A DNA stretch of 64,000 nucleotides from Paralichthys olivaceus (taxonomy: Eukaryota > Chordata > Actinopteri > Pleuronectiformes > Paralichthyidae), in assembly GCF_024713975.1 (NCBI RefSeq), contig NC_091096.1, positions 7,264,001-7,328,000 of the forward strand, in the 5' to 3' direction. Below are positions 51,635 through 63,579 of the stretch, piece by piece. Positions within the stretch are counted from its first letter, which is position 1. Every line of letters begins with the position of its first letter. The notes under the pieces were generated by a model. The model ran no database searches. It saw only the letters and a program-made list of their open reading frames with translations, and had not been told where the DNA came from. A program made the position numbers and the translations under genes.

Positions 51635-53739
51635 GTGAGAAAACTCTGCGTTCACGAGACACGGACACTTCCATTGTCCCTGTCCGCGTTTCTACAACTT
51701 GTCCTCGGGTCGCAGGTGGAGAAAATGTCGCTTTTAACCGCGGACGTCACCGCGTTCACAGCTAATTTCGACACAACCGGTTCCAGCGCCTGAAACGTCC
51801 CGACACAGCGTCAACAACAGAGCGCTGCCTGGTATCGATCCTTTATCGGACATGTTTGGTTGCTCGGTCTCACTGACTCCTCTGTGCAAAGTTATATAAG
51901 AACGTGCACGCGGAGACACAGCTGGTGTGCACTGGGATCGGTACTGCAAAGTCAGGTGGTTCGAGTTTTTCTTGTTTGAGGTGGAGACATGCATCTAATG
52001 TGAAAACACAACAACAGGCAGGGAACTGGTCTGTGCGCGTGAGCTCGCTTTCTTTAAGAAAACCCATGTACTACTCGTGTTTAAGTGTTTCTCTGTGTTT
52101 GTATACTGCTCTGAGTCTGGAGGTTAAGTTACATGGACTTAAAATATCAGACTACTTCTTTATTTTGAACAATGTTTGTATTGTAATGTTCTAATACAGG
52201 GTACATATAGTTTATAGCTGTTAAAATATAAGACTGGAGAATAAAACAACAATTATCCTAATATCATTTAAATCAATAGTATTGTGAGGAGGTAGAACAC
52301 ATATATGATCTACCTTAAAGTGAAGGTTTGCTGATTGTTATTCTCTGCTCATAAATCAGAGTCAGAATCTGGTTTTATTGCCAAGCAGGTTTACACATAC
52401 AAGCAATTATCTGTGGTGTGTTTGTGCAAGTATAAATATAAAGAATTAAATAAATAGGAATATAACAAATACTTAAGAAGAGTTTCAAACCATAACCTTC
52501 ACTCATTTCATCAAAAATCAGTCTTGAAAAACAATAATTTGACATTTATTAGGATAATTGTCAACATTGACTGATATGAAAATGATTATCTGGAAATAGT
52601 TTTTGGCCTCATTGTCCAACTCTAACACAATACACCAAGTTAGAATTGATCCAGAATACAAAGGAAGCTCTGGACCAGAAGTGTAGGAGAGCAGGGTTAA
52701 GTTCAGCATGTGGTACTAAATCCATGACTGTAAAAACTGACTGATCATATAAACAATATGGTGCAGCTTTGAACATAACCACGTAGAGAGGTTAAAGATC
52801 TTGTGTTAACATAGTCTGAGGTAAAGAAGAAGGATCTCGGCAGAGGTTTGAGTACAGTAACAGCTTTTATTTGCAGGGTCTGTATTGGCAAGTTTTCCTT
52901 CCCTTTCTGCTGCGTAGTCACAAACCTTCATCAGAATAAAATAAGCATGTGGGGCTGGAACATAATGACACCTGTGGGGATGGAACAGCCTGAAAACTGT
53001 AGGCTTGCTGCAGCACGGTTATTTGAGGGCTGCGACTGATAAATATCATTTAGTCATGTCCAAGTTGCTCTTAGCTGAGAGATAAATGTAATTGAATCAT
53101 GCTGACATGGTGTCTGGACTTTCTCTCATCATAGCCTGTTTTTATGGTTTCATTGGTTCTGTTATCATCAGCGGGTGTGTGGCTACTGAGCCTGGCTAAC
53201 TGCTATTTACCAGATTAAAGCGGCTCTGCTGTGCTGTCTCTCTGCTGGACACTGCTGCTGCTGCATTATGCTGCAGGAGAAGTCCTACTGAATGCTTTCA
53301 ATACAGTAACATGTAGCTGCACTAGTATACTCATAGTGTAGTGATGGCACACACACAGCAGCACTGACGACACATATTGTAAGTCAATCTTAATATGTGC
53401 CTGATTTTTGCTTTTTTTTAAATGGTGCAGTTTGGCAGAATTATTGTAGATAGACAAATTTTTTCTTATAAGGGAAACATGCCAAAAAGAGGGTGAGTAA
53501 TAAATGTGTATAATCGTGATGTCAAGCAGCGTTCAGAGCTCCAAAGCTATTTATAACTACACTTCCTGGAGACTGTCAGCGGTGATAATGAGAACTGGGT
53601 TGTCAAGCTCAACATTTTGGTTAATTTTTTATGATATTGACATAGGCTGCATACTGGGGACGTCTCTGGTGGCCTGTTTCTCATTCTTTTACACGTTGTG
53701 CTGCCTCTCAGACTGAAAGTTGACCTGTCTGTCTTGCAG
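51635..53739 (+). other. myorg: First intron of myorg (inferred)
   Basis: Runs from the donor at 51635 to the acceptor ending at 53739. It is non-coding, with a retrotransposon tail-like fragment near 52.35-52.44 kb. Nothing else is recognised. Confidence 0.5.
52348..52445 (-). repeat. Retrotransposon 3'-end-like fragment
   Basis: AGTCAGAATCTGGTTTTATT, then GCCAAGCAGGTTTACACATA and CAAGCAATTATCTGTGGTG, matches, in reverse orientation, a high-copy teleost repeat end that finishes in TGATTCTGA-type tandem words. Non-coding and truncated. Confidence 0.55.
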
Positions 53740-53908
53740 CTCTGGACAAATCAGCCCCCTTTCAGAAACAGTGACTTTGCTAAAGATCGGCAGGTAGATG
53801 TCAGACATCTTATTTTCACCTGCCAATGTGAAGATATATTCCAGACATTTCCACCAGCGCTGACGTCCATCTCTTCGCTTCCGCCACTTCACATCTAAAT
53901 CTGCGACG

Positions 53909-56900
53909 ATGCACAGCTCTATGCCTTCCGTCTTCAGTATGTATGAGATTGTCCCGGTGGGGTCCGGGGAGATTGTCGGGGGATCGAGAAGCTCTCCAGG
54001 AAGGAAGAGGAAGCTGGCTTATGAAGGCCGGCCCCTGATGATGGCGGGGATGTTGGGCTGTGCTTTGGTGCTGGCGGCTGTGGTTGCTTGGTGCTACTAC
54101 TCTGCGTCTCTCCAGAAAGCCCAGCTGTTGAAGACAGAGTTATTAGACCTCAACAAGGACGGTTTCATCATTCGTAACAAGGCAGGTACTGTCGTCTTCA
54201 CCATGACCTTCAGGTGGGTTCACTGTTCAATTTTTTCAGTATTGATTAATCTGCTGTTTAATGTCTTTAATTTTTTATTGTCGATTAAATCTCTGAAAGA
54301 TTGTGATAAATACCCAATGTGACACATTTTACAGCTAATTTTGTTCAACCATTTGTCCAAAACTCAAACAAACTCAATCTACAATGAAATAAAACCGAAC
54401 ATATTCACCTTTGAGAAACTGGCACCAATGAGTCTTGGGCACTTCCTATTGGAAGCGACTCAAATCGATTAATTATCAAAATCATTACAATAGACAAATC
54501 ATTTCAACTCTATTAGTAAGTAAGCAAAGTTGAATGTAAGTATGAGTAAAATGTTTCAGAGCAAAAAAAACAATGACCAGAAAAACAGGAACTTCAGTAC
54601 AGTGTTGTTCAATCTAATTAGTTCCCTCCCCTGGTGTAACCAACCACCAGTACATCTTGACTAACAATACCCCCTGTAACCTTTTTCTGCCTCATCACAG
54701 TTATTCCTCTTTGTGTGCTGAGCCGTGCTAAAAGGCAGCTGGTCTGTAATGTGTGGATGGATAATGGAAAGCCAGACGAGACAGACACATGATTACACCC
54801 CTAGGGAAGACTGATTTAGTCACATCCTCCATCAGCAGAGAGCTCTCATTGACCGAAATAGTGATTGCACAGTCCCTGGATTTGCACAGGAATATAGTAA
54901 TTGAATTGAGCATAAGATATTTTGTGTTATGATTGCTTTTCTCTTGTAGTATTTGAATACGAGCTTGACTTCACTCCTTCACCAGGCTTAACCAGGTCCT
55001 TTTGTATTTTCCTCCCCCCCATCCACACACCTCGGTAGGTCTGGCACCCTGGACCTGAACTCCTGCTCAAAGGACGAAAGTATTCTGAGCTGCACTCATT
55101 CAAGTTCTGGCAAACTCAACTTCTTTATCCAGACAGTGCAGCCAAAGGACACGGTGATGTGTTACCGCGTGCGCTGGGAGGAGCTGCAATATACGCGTTT
55201 GGTGGAGCACGCCATGGCCTATAATGATTCCCATTGGTACGGCGGGGCAGAGACGGCAACGCAGTACTGGCCTATCCGGATCAAGGGAGAGGAGGATCCA
55301 CTGCCTTTCATCACCAGTGATGTCTACTCCAATCGGAACGCCTTTGGGGGAATCCTAGAACGCTATTGGCTTTCATCGAATGCAACTGCAATCAAGATTA
55401 ACGACTCAGTGCCGTTTCATTTGGGCTGGTCAGAGAACGACAGCACGCTCAGGTTCGAGGCCCGGTACCAGGACTCTCCCTTCAAACCACCAGAGGGACA
55501 GCAAGCCTTTCCTGAACTCAGCTATAGAGTGTGTGTGGGGTCAGATGTTACATCTATTCACAAATACATGGTGAGTAAAGACTTACTGTTTATTTTGTTT
55601 TAACGGCAAGAGTAAAACGTTTTTTGTTGTTATTTTATTACTTTACTATTATTATTCTGGAGCAGGTGGGAATTGGTACATTTATTCATCAAGATGCATG
55701 TATGGCATGTGTTACTTCCCTTTTAGACAAATTGTGGTGCATTTACATATTAGAGCCACATTTGGAATCCTTTGGGATACAGGTCTGATGTGTTGGACTA
55801 TATTTTAGCTGGAAATGCAGGATAGGTATTTCCCCCATTTACACTCATGATGCTGAAGGAAGAGTCAAGTTTTCCTTTAATCCAAATTAACTGAATACAA
55901 ACGAGGAATAAACTTTGCGGCTTTCTTGGATGATGATAAACCAAATTGTGCTGAAATTGATGCTTCTGTAGTAATTGCTCTGTATGCCTGTGTTTTGCAC
56001 AGGTGCGTCGGTATTTCCCAAAGCCTATCAAGGTCCCATCCCCCGAAGTGTTCAAACATCCAGTGTGGTCCACATGGGCTCTCCACAAAACATCTGTAAC
56101 TCAGGAGAAGCTGCTGAGCTTCGCCTCTGACATCACCAGACATGGCTTCACATGCTCCCATCTGGAACTGGACGACCGCTACACTGCAGACTATGGAGAG
56201 TTTGACTTTGACCCGCAGAAGTTCCCCAATGCCACTGGAATGTTTGAGAAACTGAGAGAGGACAAGTTTCAGGTGTCGCTCTGGACACATCCTTTCATCA
56301 ACTATGACTCCATCAACTTTGGTGTTGCTGTGGAAAAGGGGCTGTTTGTTCGGGAGCCGAGCGGCGAGCTGCCTGCTCTGGTACGCTGGTGGAACGGCAT
56401 TGGTGGAATTTTGGACTTTACGAACCCAGAAACTCGGGACTGGTACTCGTCTCATCTACGCATGCTCAAAACCCAATACAACGTGACCTCCTTCAAGTTC
56501 GATGCAGGAGAGACAAGCTACCTCCCCCACCAGTTTAGTACCCTGGTCCCACTTTCTGATCCCTCCACCTTCACCCGTCGCTACACAGAGATGGCAATAC
56601 CCTTCAGTGAGCGTGCTGAGCTGAGGGTGGGTTACCAGAGTCAGAACATCTCCTGCTTCTCAAGGATCATTGACAGAGACTCAGTGTGGGGCTACGAGCT
56701 CGGCCTCAAGTCCATCATCCCAACAGTTCTCACAATTAGCATTCTAGGCTACCAGTTTGTCTTACCTGATATGATCGGAGGGAATGCATACCCCAACCGC
56801 ACCACAGGTATGGTACTCCATGACATATGGCTGTGAGAGATAGAAATAGAAGTTGTCTGTGTTATTGTATTTGTGGTTTTGGTCTACTGTCTGACACCTG

Positions 56901-57836
56901 TTTGCAATTTTAGGAGGTTTAAATGGCAAAGACGGTCTGCCAGACAGAGAGCTGTACATCCGATGGTTGGAGCTGTCAGCTTTTATGCCTGCCATGCAGT
57001 TCTCTATACCACCTTGGGCCTATGACAATAAGGTGAGTTAATGTATTTCCACTCATGGGTGAGGCTACAAACACAGAATCACTCCAGGTCAAGCTCAGAA
57101 GAAATACAGTTCCAAGAGCTCTACGCAAATAATATGATGAGAGAGGCGATCTGAAGCTTATTTTGATTCCTCATCGTATGACATCATGTGATTGGAGAAA
57201 GAAAGACAATTACATCATTGCAATTTCTGAGGTATCTCTGCATCCTATAGGAGGTGATGATGTCATTATGAAATGGTATTATCACAACATAAAAAGTAAA
57301 TATATTCATTGTATACATTGCCCCTCTGATACTTTTCAGATACAGATAGGGTGCAATTTACTTTAACAGTTTCAGTTTCAAAAAGGAAAAGAACTTTGTG
57401 TTTTAATCAGCCATCATGCTGCACTGTCTGTTAGGTGACATGGATCCATTGTGATACAGACTTTGTATCTTTGTGTGTTCATCGTCAGGTTGTTCAGATA
57501 GCGCAGAAGTTCACGGAGCTCCACGAGACACTGGTGGCACCAAGGGTATTGGAACTGGCAGGTGAGGTTCTTGACACAGGAGACCCGATCATAAGACCCC
57601 TCTGGTGGATCGCCAATGATGACGAAGCAGCCTATAAGATCGACTCCCAGTTTCTCATCGGGGATGACCTGATGGTGGCTCCGGTGTTAGAGCCAGGAAA
57701 GCAGGAGAGGGACATCTATCTGCCAGCAGGACGGTGGAAAAGCTACAAGGGGGAACATTTTGATAAAGGCCCCATTTACCTCACTGACTACCCTGTGGAC
57801 CTGGACGAGGTAGCTTTCTTTACATGGGTTCACTGA
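53909..57836 (+). CDS. myorg: Myogenesis-regulating glycosidase (GH31)
   Basis: Type II membrane glycoside hydrolase of the ER/nuclear envelope. The human protein is described as an alpha-galactosidase, and its loss causes brain calcification. Coding exons 53909-54213, 55039-55570, 56003-56807, 56914-57032 and 57489-57836 join in frame to 702 aa (human 714). Cytosolic residues 1-42, TM 43-64 with [13 protein letters not shown] as in human, then a luminal beta-sandwich ([21 protein letters not shown]) and a GH31 barrel. Nucleophile D446 lies in FKFDAGE and acid/base D503 in DRDSVWG; their 57-residue spacing equals that of human D463/D520. The C-terminus [16 protein letters not shown] closes the family domain. 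ATG at 53909 is the first in frame after the 53740 acceptor; M11 is an alternative start. Introns within the coding region differ from the almost intronless human gene, so a myorg-like paralogue is possible. Confidence 0.92.
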
Positions 57837-58320
57837 AGACGCTAAATCATGAAAGACACAAACTCATAAACGCACATGCATTTTGTATGCTCATATTCGT
57901 TCTTTTGTGAGCACATATGCCGGGAAATAGAGATGATGGTTTTCAAAGGGAATCTGTTGCCACGCTAGAGGGTAGTTTTTGTTTAAGATTAACCTCACGT
58001 CTTCTCTGACCTGGAGTCTTATTTGAAACCGTTGCGTACGCATCTTTCGACCCTACTTTGTGCGCACGCCACTTCTCACGCAAACGTCAGGTGTGCGTGC
58101 GCACAGTTTTATAAATCAGAATATTTTTTTGCATACGCCATTTTCGGCTCGTAGGTGATTAGTATCTCTCCTACCTACTGTTTTATAAATGAGGCCCCTG
58201 CTATTTATCTGGACTGACTGTGGGTTAGAGAAAGAGAAACGTCTTTTCACTTCTCATTCTCTCGTTCCATCCTTAAGCTGATCCTCCTCATCGTGTGCCT
58301 TGCACAACCAATAATAAACC
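57837..58320 (+). other. myorg: Probable myorg 3' UTR with poly(A) signal
   Basis: The first good AATAAA on the plus strand after the stop is at 58313-58318, which would give a 3' UTR of about 0.5 kb. The segment includes a repeat-like block at 58016-58195. A later AATAAA near 58.51 kb would lengthen the UTR. Confidence 0.5.
58016..58195 (+). repeat. Dispersed repeat with TGCGTACGCA-type words
   Basis: GTTGCGTACGCATCTTTCG, GTGTGCGTGCGCACAGTTTT and the ending TTTTATAAATGAGGCCCC form a block unusually rich in CpG and palindromic GCGTACGC/GTGCGCAC words. The TTTATAAATGAGGCCCC end is familiar from dispersed fish repeats. It lies in the myorg 3' UTR. Confidence 0.45.
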
Positions 58321-61300
58321 GATCTTAGATTGTACCATCAACCAGTCACCAGTCTTCCACCTAAAGGACATCTAGATAACAATTTGTCCTTCACAGCCTG
58401 AGTCACTTGGCTAAATATGTTTTTGTTTTAGGGTAAACGGGTTTATCTTATTCTGCGTGAATTTTATCAGGCCAGATGAAAAACTGATATAAAATATCTT
58501 CACTGAATTGGCAATAAAAATGCACACTGAGTTGGACAGATGCCCCCGTGCTCAGAGGACATTCTTAACCCTATGTCACTGCTGTATTTTGATTTTACGT
58601 TCACGACCTGTAAAGCTAACATGCATTACTTTACAACATTAATTCAAATTATTAATGCTACTTATAAATTTGCATTTAACACTCATGGTTTATGAGGATA
58701 TTGCTTTTTATATTTATTTTACATTTTGCCTTCTTTTGATTGTTGGATGTTAATTATTTTATATACAGTTAATTCATGTATTTATGTATTTAAATTGGGG
58801 TGGGGTTGTAACAGATGAATATTTTTATGTCATCAGTCCCTGACCTGTTGTGCCAATCTGTCGTTTCAGTGTCAAATCTAAAAAAAACTACTGTTTCATG
58901 CTTTTCATCTACATTCACAGCTCAGGGTAGATTTTAAAAAGATTTGTTTTATTAGAATTAACTTTGTTGATCCACAGCAAGAAAAAAATTATTATACTGC
59001 TACTGGTTTGCCTTGTAAAACAAGAATGGTTCTCAAAGATGCAATATTTTCTTGTGCCGTCCACGTCTGCCTTGCGACTTTGATTTGCCTTATCAGCTGA
59101 ATTTGGGTATGCCGGCCTTCGCACACAGAACTAGTGAGGAAATAAAACACACTTCAGCACACAGTGATATGCTTGATGCACTGCACCTTTATGTTTTTAA
59201 GTAGTGACACTTGGAATGAGATATCTGCCATATGAATATAATGTATGTCCTAAGCTTACCTTACACTGATTATTAGAGTAAAGCACACTACTGGTTAAGT
59301 CATCTAAATGCTGTTCTTGAAAATGATTATACTATATAAGATGGAGTCAGCACTGCTGTTAAATGTTAAATTTACTAAATATATCATTGTGATGGGATTA
59401 GAGCACGTTTCATGTTATTTTGATGGTTTTTGTTTGATGACAGTCCGGCTGCTGTGTAGGTTTCTTCTATCCTTGTTCCAACCACAGGGTGGAGCCAAAG
59501 TCCAAAATAGTCAAAGCTCACACAGCAACTTTGACAGCAACAACAATAAATGCATAACTTTGAATAATATCAGTCATATGTGTTTGTGGCAGGAATTTAT
59601 GGAGACTAGTTGAACTACTGTAAGATGATACCACCATATTTCACATGTGACAAGTGTGAAAGGTTGGTTATGCAGTGATGCGCATCATTTAAAGGGATTA
59701 GAAAGGTTAAATAAACGTAAAGTTGGAGATGTGAAATCCATCCAGAAATTACAACTGTCACCGAAGTGAATGGGTAATGGTTTTTTTGCAGCCATAAAGG
59801 ATTACTTGCTCCGTTATGAAGTTCGACGCCAAAGAAAACAAAAAGAAACCCCATGGTTGTTGAATATTCTTTACACAGTGTGTTTAACGAGCTGTGAAAA
59901 GCTTTGTTAATTGTAAGTGTGTTCTAAAGGGGTCAGAGAAATGTGTTGGCCTAAGGGTAACTATGAAAACATCACAAAACTGAAGTCAGATGTTTTCAAC
60001 AGCAATACACTCCATTTCACCACCGACCATTCAATGAATGCATCTGTCAAAGCAACTGTGTGATTCTGCCTTGTAAACCACTGTACTTGTTCCCTCTCCA
60101 GATTGTATTATTCACTTTATTCATATGTGGACTGTTTGATTCTCAGTGTGCTGTATCCCTACAGTAAAAACAAAACAAAGAATTCAACTAATTCATCCAG
60201 CTTCATCTCTGATACAGAGTGAACCAAATCTTGAATTTTGTGTTTTGACAGTAACCGAAGGTATTAAACCAAGATGATGAAAATCTGTTGAAATAACCAT
60301 AAACTCAATTTATTGTGTCATGTCCTGTTCTGTCACTTGTCTTTCATAACAAAGCTATTTTTGCTGTAAATCCTGATGTGATGCAGAACTCAAGGATTAA
60401 AACGACTCATTGGATGATCACGATGTGGTTCATTGAACACATTTTTACTACGTAAAATTTCTTGTTGATTTGAATGAATATGACAAGAAGAAAAGTTCAC
60501 AAAAGGTGCATCTATTATTTCATTTTTTTTTTTTTATTCACTCTTTATTAAGTCCCATGAGGCAACACTCACTCAACTCAAATAACACACGGAAGTACTA
60601 TAGGCCCTAAAACAGCTGTTCAGCTGCTCCTTATATGCATTGATTTTATGTCTTTCCATGTAGTCATCACTTCCTCCCTTCCAGTCACTGCCACCCAATC
60701 ACCTCTCACTGCAAACGGGACGTATAAACGTTTTAAACGGTTTCACTCTTATGGTGTTTCCCAACATTTACAGCCTGAGGGGCTTCTTCAGCTGCCAGCG
60801 CCTACAGGTGGGTCCTGATCATGGATAATAATAATGTCTTTGAATCTGCATTCAGTATGGAGTCTCCCATGATACATATATTTTTGCTAAGCACAAAACT
60901 GACAGTTCTTCCTCTGACTATCAGCAACCTACACCTTACTAACCCCTCCCAACCACTTACCATATCTCAGCCGTCAGCCGCCTCAAGTTTGAAAATATTG
61001 GCTTGATGTAAAAAAAAAAAGAAGACACATCTTGTATCAGTCGGTGCTGATTTCAACCATTTGAGCAAAGTGCCAAAAATATTATATACAATTTTAACGC
61101 TTTTCTTTCTGATATTCTTGAACTGCACTGTTGTCACTTATCCAAAAAGCCAGAATCCATGAACGTGGAAAAGCACTGGACACTAGATCAGATACTAGAT
61201 AATCTTCACATTTCCAAATCACACTTGTGTAACTTGTAGATAGGAAACAGTTCAGCAGAATAATGTGAAAACTCTCCCTCCACATACATCCCTCTGCACA

Positions 61301-61884
61301 GTGGCATTCAAAAAAAAAGTGAAGACAAAAACCTCTCAAAAATTAAACTGATAGAGTGAATTAAAACACCACTGTAGTTTTCTCTGTTGTTGTGACTTAT
61401 CTCCTGTCATGGTTAATCTATCTGTAGTATTAGGGGGAATATAGAGAGGAAGCATGAAGAGTACGGACATAGAAACAAAAGTGTGAAGCCAAAACTCAAC
61501 TTTATTTAAATAATTGGCACAAATCAGTATTCTGACCGAGATATGCGATGTGGTGCTATTTGATTAGGACGGGACAGGAAGGTGTTCTCTGCTGATACAT
61601 GGAGGGTGGATACTCACTTTTGCTTCTTGGCCAAAAATATGTAACGACCTCAACATGAGGGCATGTTTGCATTCAGAGTTGCAGGGGCGGGGCTTATGAT
61701 GAGGGCGACTGGATGGAAGATGGCAGCCTCTCAGAACTCAACACTTTCTTGCATAGCAAATGTTAATGTAAGCTGAACTTTGACCTGACTGACCTTTGTG
61801 GGCACAGCCTGTATAAAGAGATGAAACAGACAAAGACCAGAAAACAAGACAGTTTATTCATTGTCAGTGTATCCACTTGTCAAG
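58321..61884. other. Intergenic DNA downstream of myorg
   Basis: No coding exon recognised. AT-rich, with poly-T near 60.52-60.54 kb. A 33-bp segment at about 60.77-60.81 kb has acceptor- and donor-like ends (ATTTACAG ... CTACAG then GTGGGT) but no recognisable product. Confidence 0.55.
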
Positions 61885-61915
61885 ATGGCAGCATGTGTGA
61901 TCTACAACTGCAAAC
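61885..61915 (+). other. Orphan first-exon candidate resembling a THAP domain start
   Basis: A TATAAAG box at 61812-61818 is followed 67 bp later by an ATG opening MAACVIYNCK and then a strong donor (AAAC, GTGAGT). The C-x4-C spacing right after Met resembles the start of THAP zinc fingers (for instance the C-x4-CK at the head of THAP1), whose first exon can end near this point. No continuation exon was found within the remaining 2 kb of plus strand, so this may be a fragment, a repeat-borne exon or chance. Confidence 0.25.
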
Positions 61916-62062
61916 GTGAGTATTCAATTAGAATTTTAGCGAAGGTGGAGCAGTTTTGCACGGTGCTACCACAGTGGTGAATGCTGCACCAACCAACACC
62001 CAATGTGCAGGAGTGTTTGAAGGGACTTTGGGGGCCCCCGGGCCAAAGGGACCCAGGGACCC

Positions 62063-62065
<3 letters not shown>

Positions 62066-62097
<32 letters not shown>
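62066..62097 (+). repeat. Poly-C homopolymer, 32 C, followed by A-rich tract
   Basis: An uninterrupted run of 32 cytosines is joined directly to an A-rich tail (AAAAAAAAA CAAACAAAAAAAAC). The preceding GGGGGCCCCCGGGCCAAAGG is also GC-rich. It may mark a retrotransposon end or an assembly problem. Confidence 0.95.
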
Positions 62098-62099
<2 letters not shown>

Positions 62100-62724
62100 A
62101 AAAAAACAAACAAAAAAAACACATGACACCAAACTACATAACTCCAATCTTCACACAATTATTTTATTATCAAATTATAAACAAAATGCACTCACAAAAA
62201 TAATAGCAAACATTTGAAATACTGTTGGGGTCAATGCATGATGCATTTAGACTTTTACAGCCAGTATATGCAAACAGAAACAATAACACTCACTGCTCTC
62301 CTGAAATATGATTCATTACGTATTATGTTGTTATTTATATAAAAGCGACATTTCTCAATTTGCATTTTGAAATGTATCCGCAAAGAATAAAACATGACAA
62401 ATCTTGACATATTTGGACCAGTTTATTTTTACCTCAGTCTCAAATATTGTGGCTTGCTGGTCTGTTTCAACAATCCTCACAACATATAGATGATATAATG
62501 TATTGATTATCTTATGATTGCTCATATGTCATGTCTGTAGAGTTTCAAATCAAAGCCAGTTTTTGCTGTAATAGTAAAGTAGAACCTGAGACATTTTACC
62601 AATTAACAGTCATATTGTAGTCTCATTCAATTAAGCTTTAGGTTTAATATATTGTTGTCCTGATGTTATAAAAACGTGGTAAGGAAGGAAGAAGTTGAAT
62701 ATTCTCAGCGGAGGCTCCAGAGCA

Positions 62725-63493
62725 TCAGAAAAAGAGTGAGGAGATGGCTGAGGACACCAGCAGGAGGACAGCTCTGGGACCAGTGGGCACGGCAGCGTTA
62801 CACAAGTCCGTGTCACAGCAAGATACGGGTTTCACACAGTTTGTAGTTTTTCGACAACCCTTATTCATGAAACCTGCAAAACACGATTGAAGAACTTCAG
62901 TTTAAACTCAAGAGACCCTGCATTCAGTCGAGTGACACATGAATACTTCAGGTTTTGTTTGTGCATCTTACCTTCCACTTTGGTGGAGAAACATTGGTCC
63001 AGGTTTGGAGGACAAGTTGTCATCCGATAGCAGGCATGATAATCAGCAGACACACATGTGTAGCATTGTAACCCACATGCTGGAAGTAGCAGAAATACAA
63101 AATACTGTCACACAAGGTTTAAGATACTATAATCTCATTTAAGGCCATTTTAATTTACAAAACATTATAAACAACATCTGTTTAAATAGCTTTTTAATGT
63201 TCCCACACATACTGGTTTCATCAAGACAATCACAAATGTGCTCTGCAACATCAGTCCCAAAAATGTTCCACTAAAAGAATGTGAAGAGAAAAATATTAGC
63301 ACATCTATTTTAATCAAATCCTTAAATCTCCTGCAACTCCTCTTTTTCAGGTTCAAAAAAACATTTACTTGTTACCGACCTTCATTTCTTTGCTTTTAAA
63401 GTCCAGCTGAAGCACAGCATGGTTAAATAAACACACACTCTTCTCACCTGTGGACAGAATCATAAACAGGATCAGAGCTGAACAAAGCTGCAT
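62725..63493 (-). CDS. Ly6/uPAR-family GPI-anchored protein
   Basis: Three exons, 63493-63448, 63079-62972 and 62873-62725, encode 100 aa. Exon 1 is a signal peptide (MQLCSALILFMILS). Exons 2-3 carry one three-finger LU domain starting LQCYTC and ending CCDTDLCN, with all ten canonical cysteines (an eleventh lies just before, in ACG). The C-terminus PRAVLLLVSSAISSLFF is a hydrophobic GPI signal. The one-exon-signal, two-exon-domain layout with phase-1 introns is typical of Ly6 genes. Family members are cell-surface ligands or receptors; no function is assigned here. Bouncer/SPACA4, CD59-like and other Ly6 paralogues are all possible identities. A likely poly(A) signal (AATAAA) is at 62427-62422. 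Confidence 0.85.
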
Positions 63494-63570
63494 CGTGAAC
63501 AGGGAGAAAAACAGAACTTTTAATCGATTCTGTGAGGAGAGAGATCTGCAGAGGAGGTGTGAACTCCTCC

Positions 63571-63579
63571 CTTTTTATA
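63571..63579 (-). promoter_or_regulatory. TATA box of the Ly6 gene
   Basis: TATAAAAAG on the minus strand lies 78 bp upstream of the Ly6 start codon. This places the start of transcription near 63.54 kb and gives a 5' UTR of about 50 bases. No intron is needed between promoter and first coding exon. Confidence 0.6.

Noticed and set aside
60770-60812. 33-bp exon-like segment with AG and GTGGGT borders
   Set aside because: Too short to judge and encodes no recognisable sequence.
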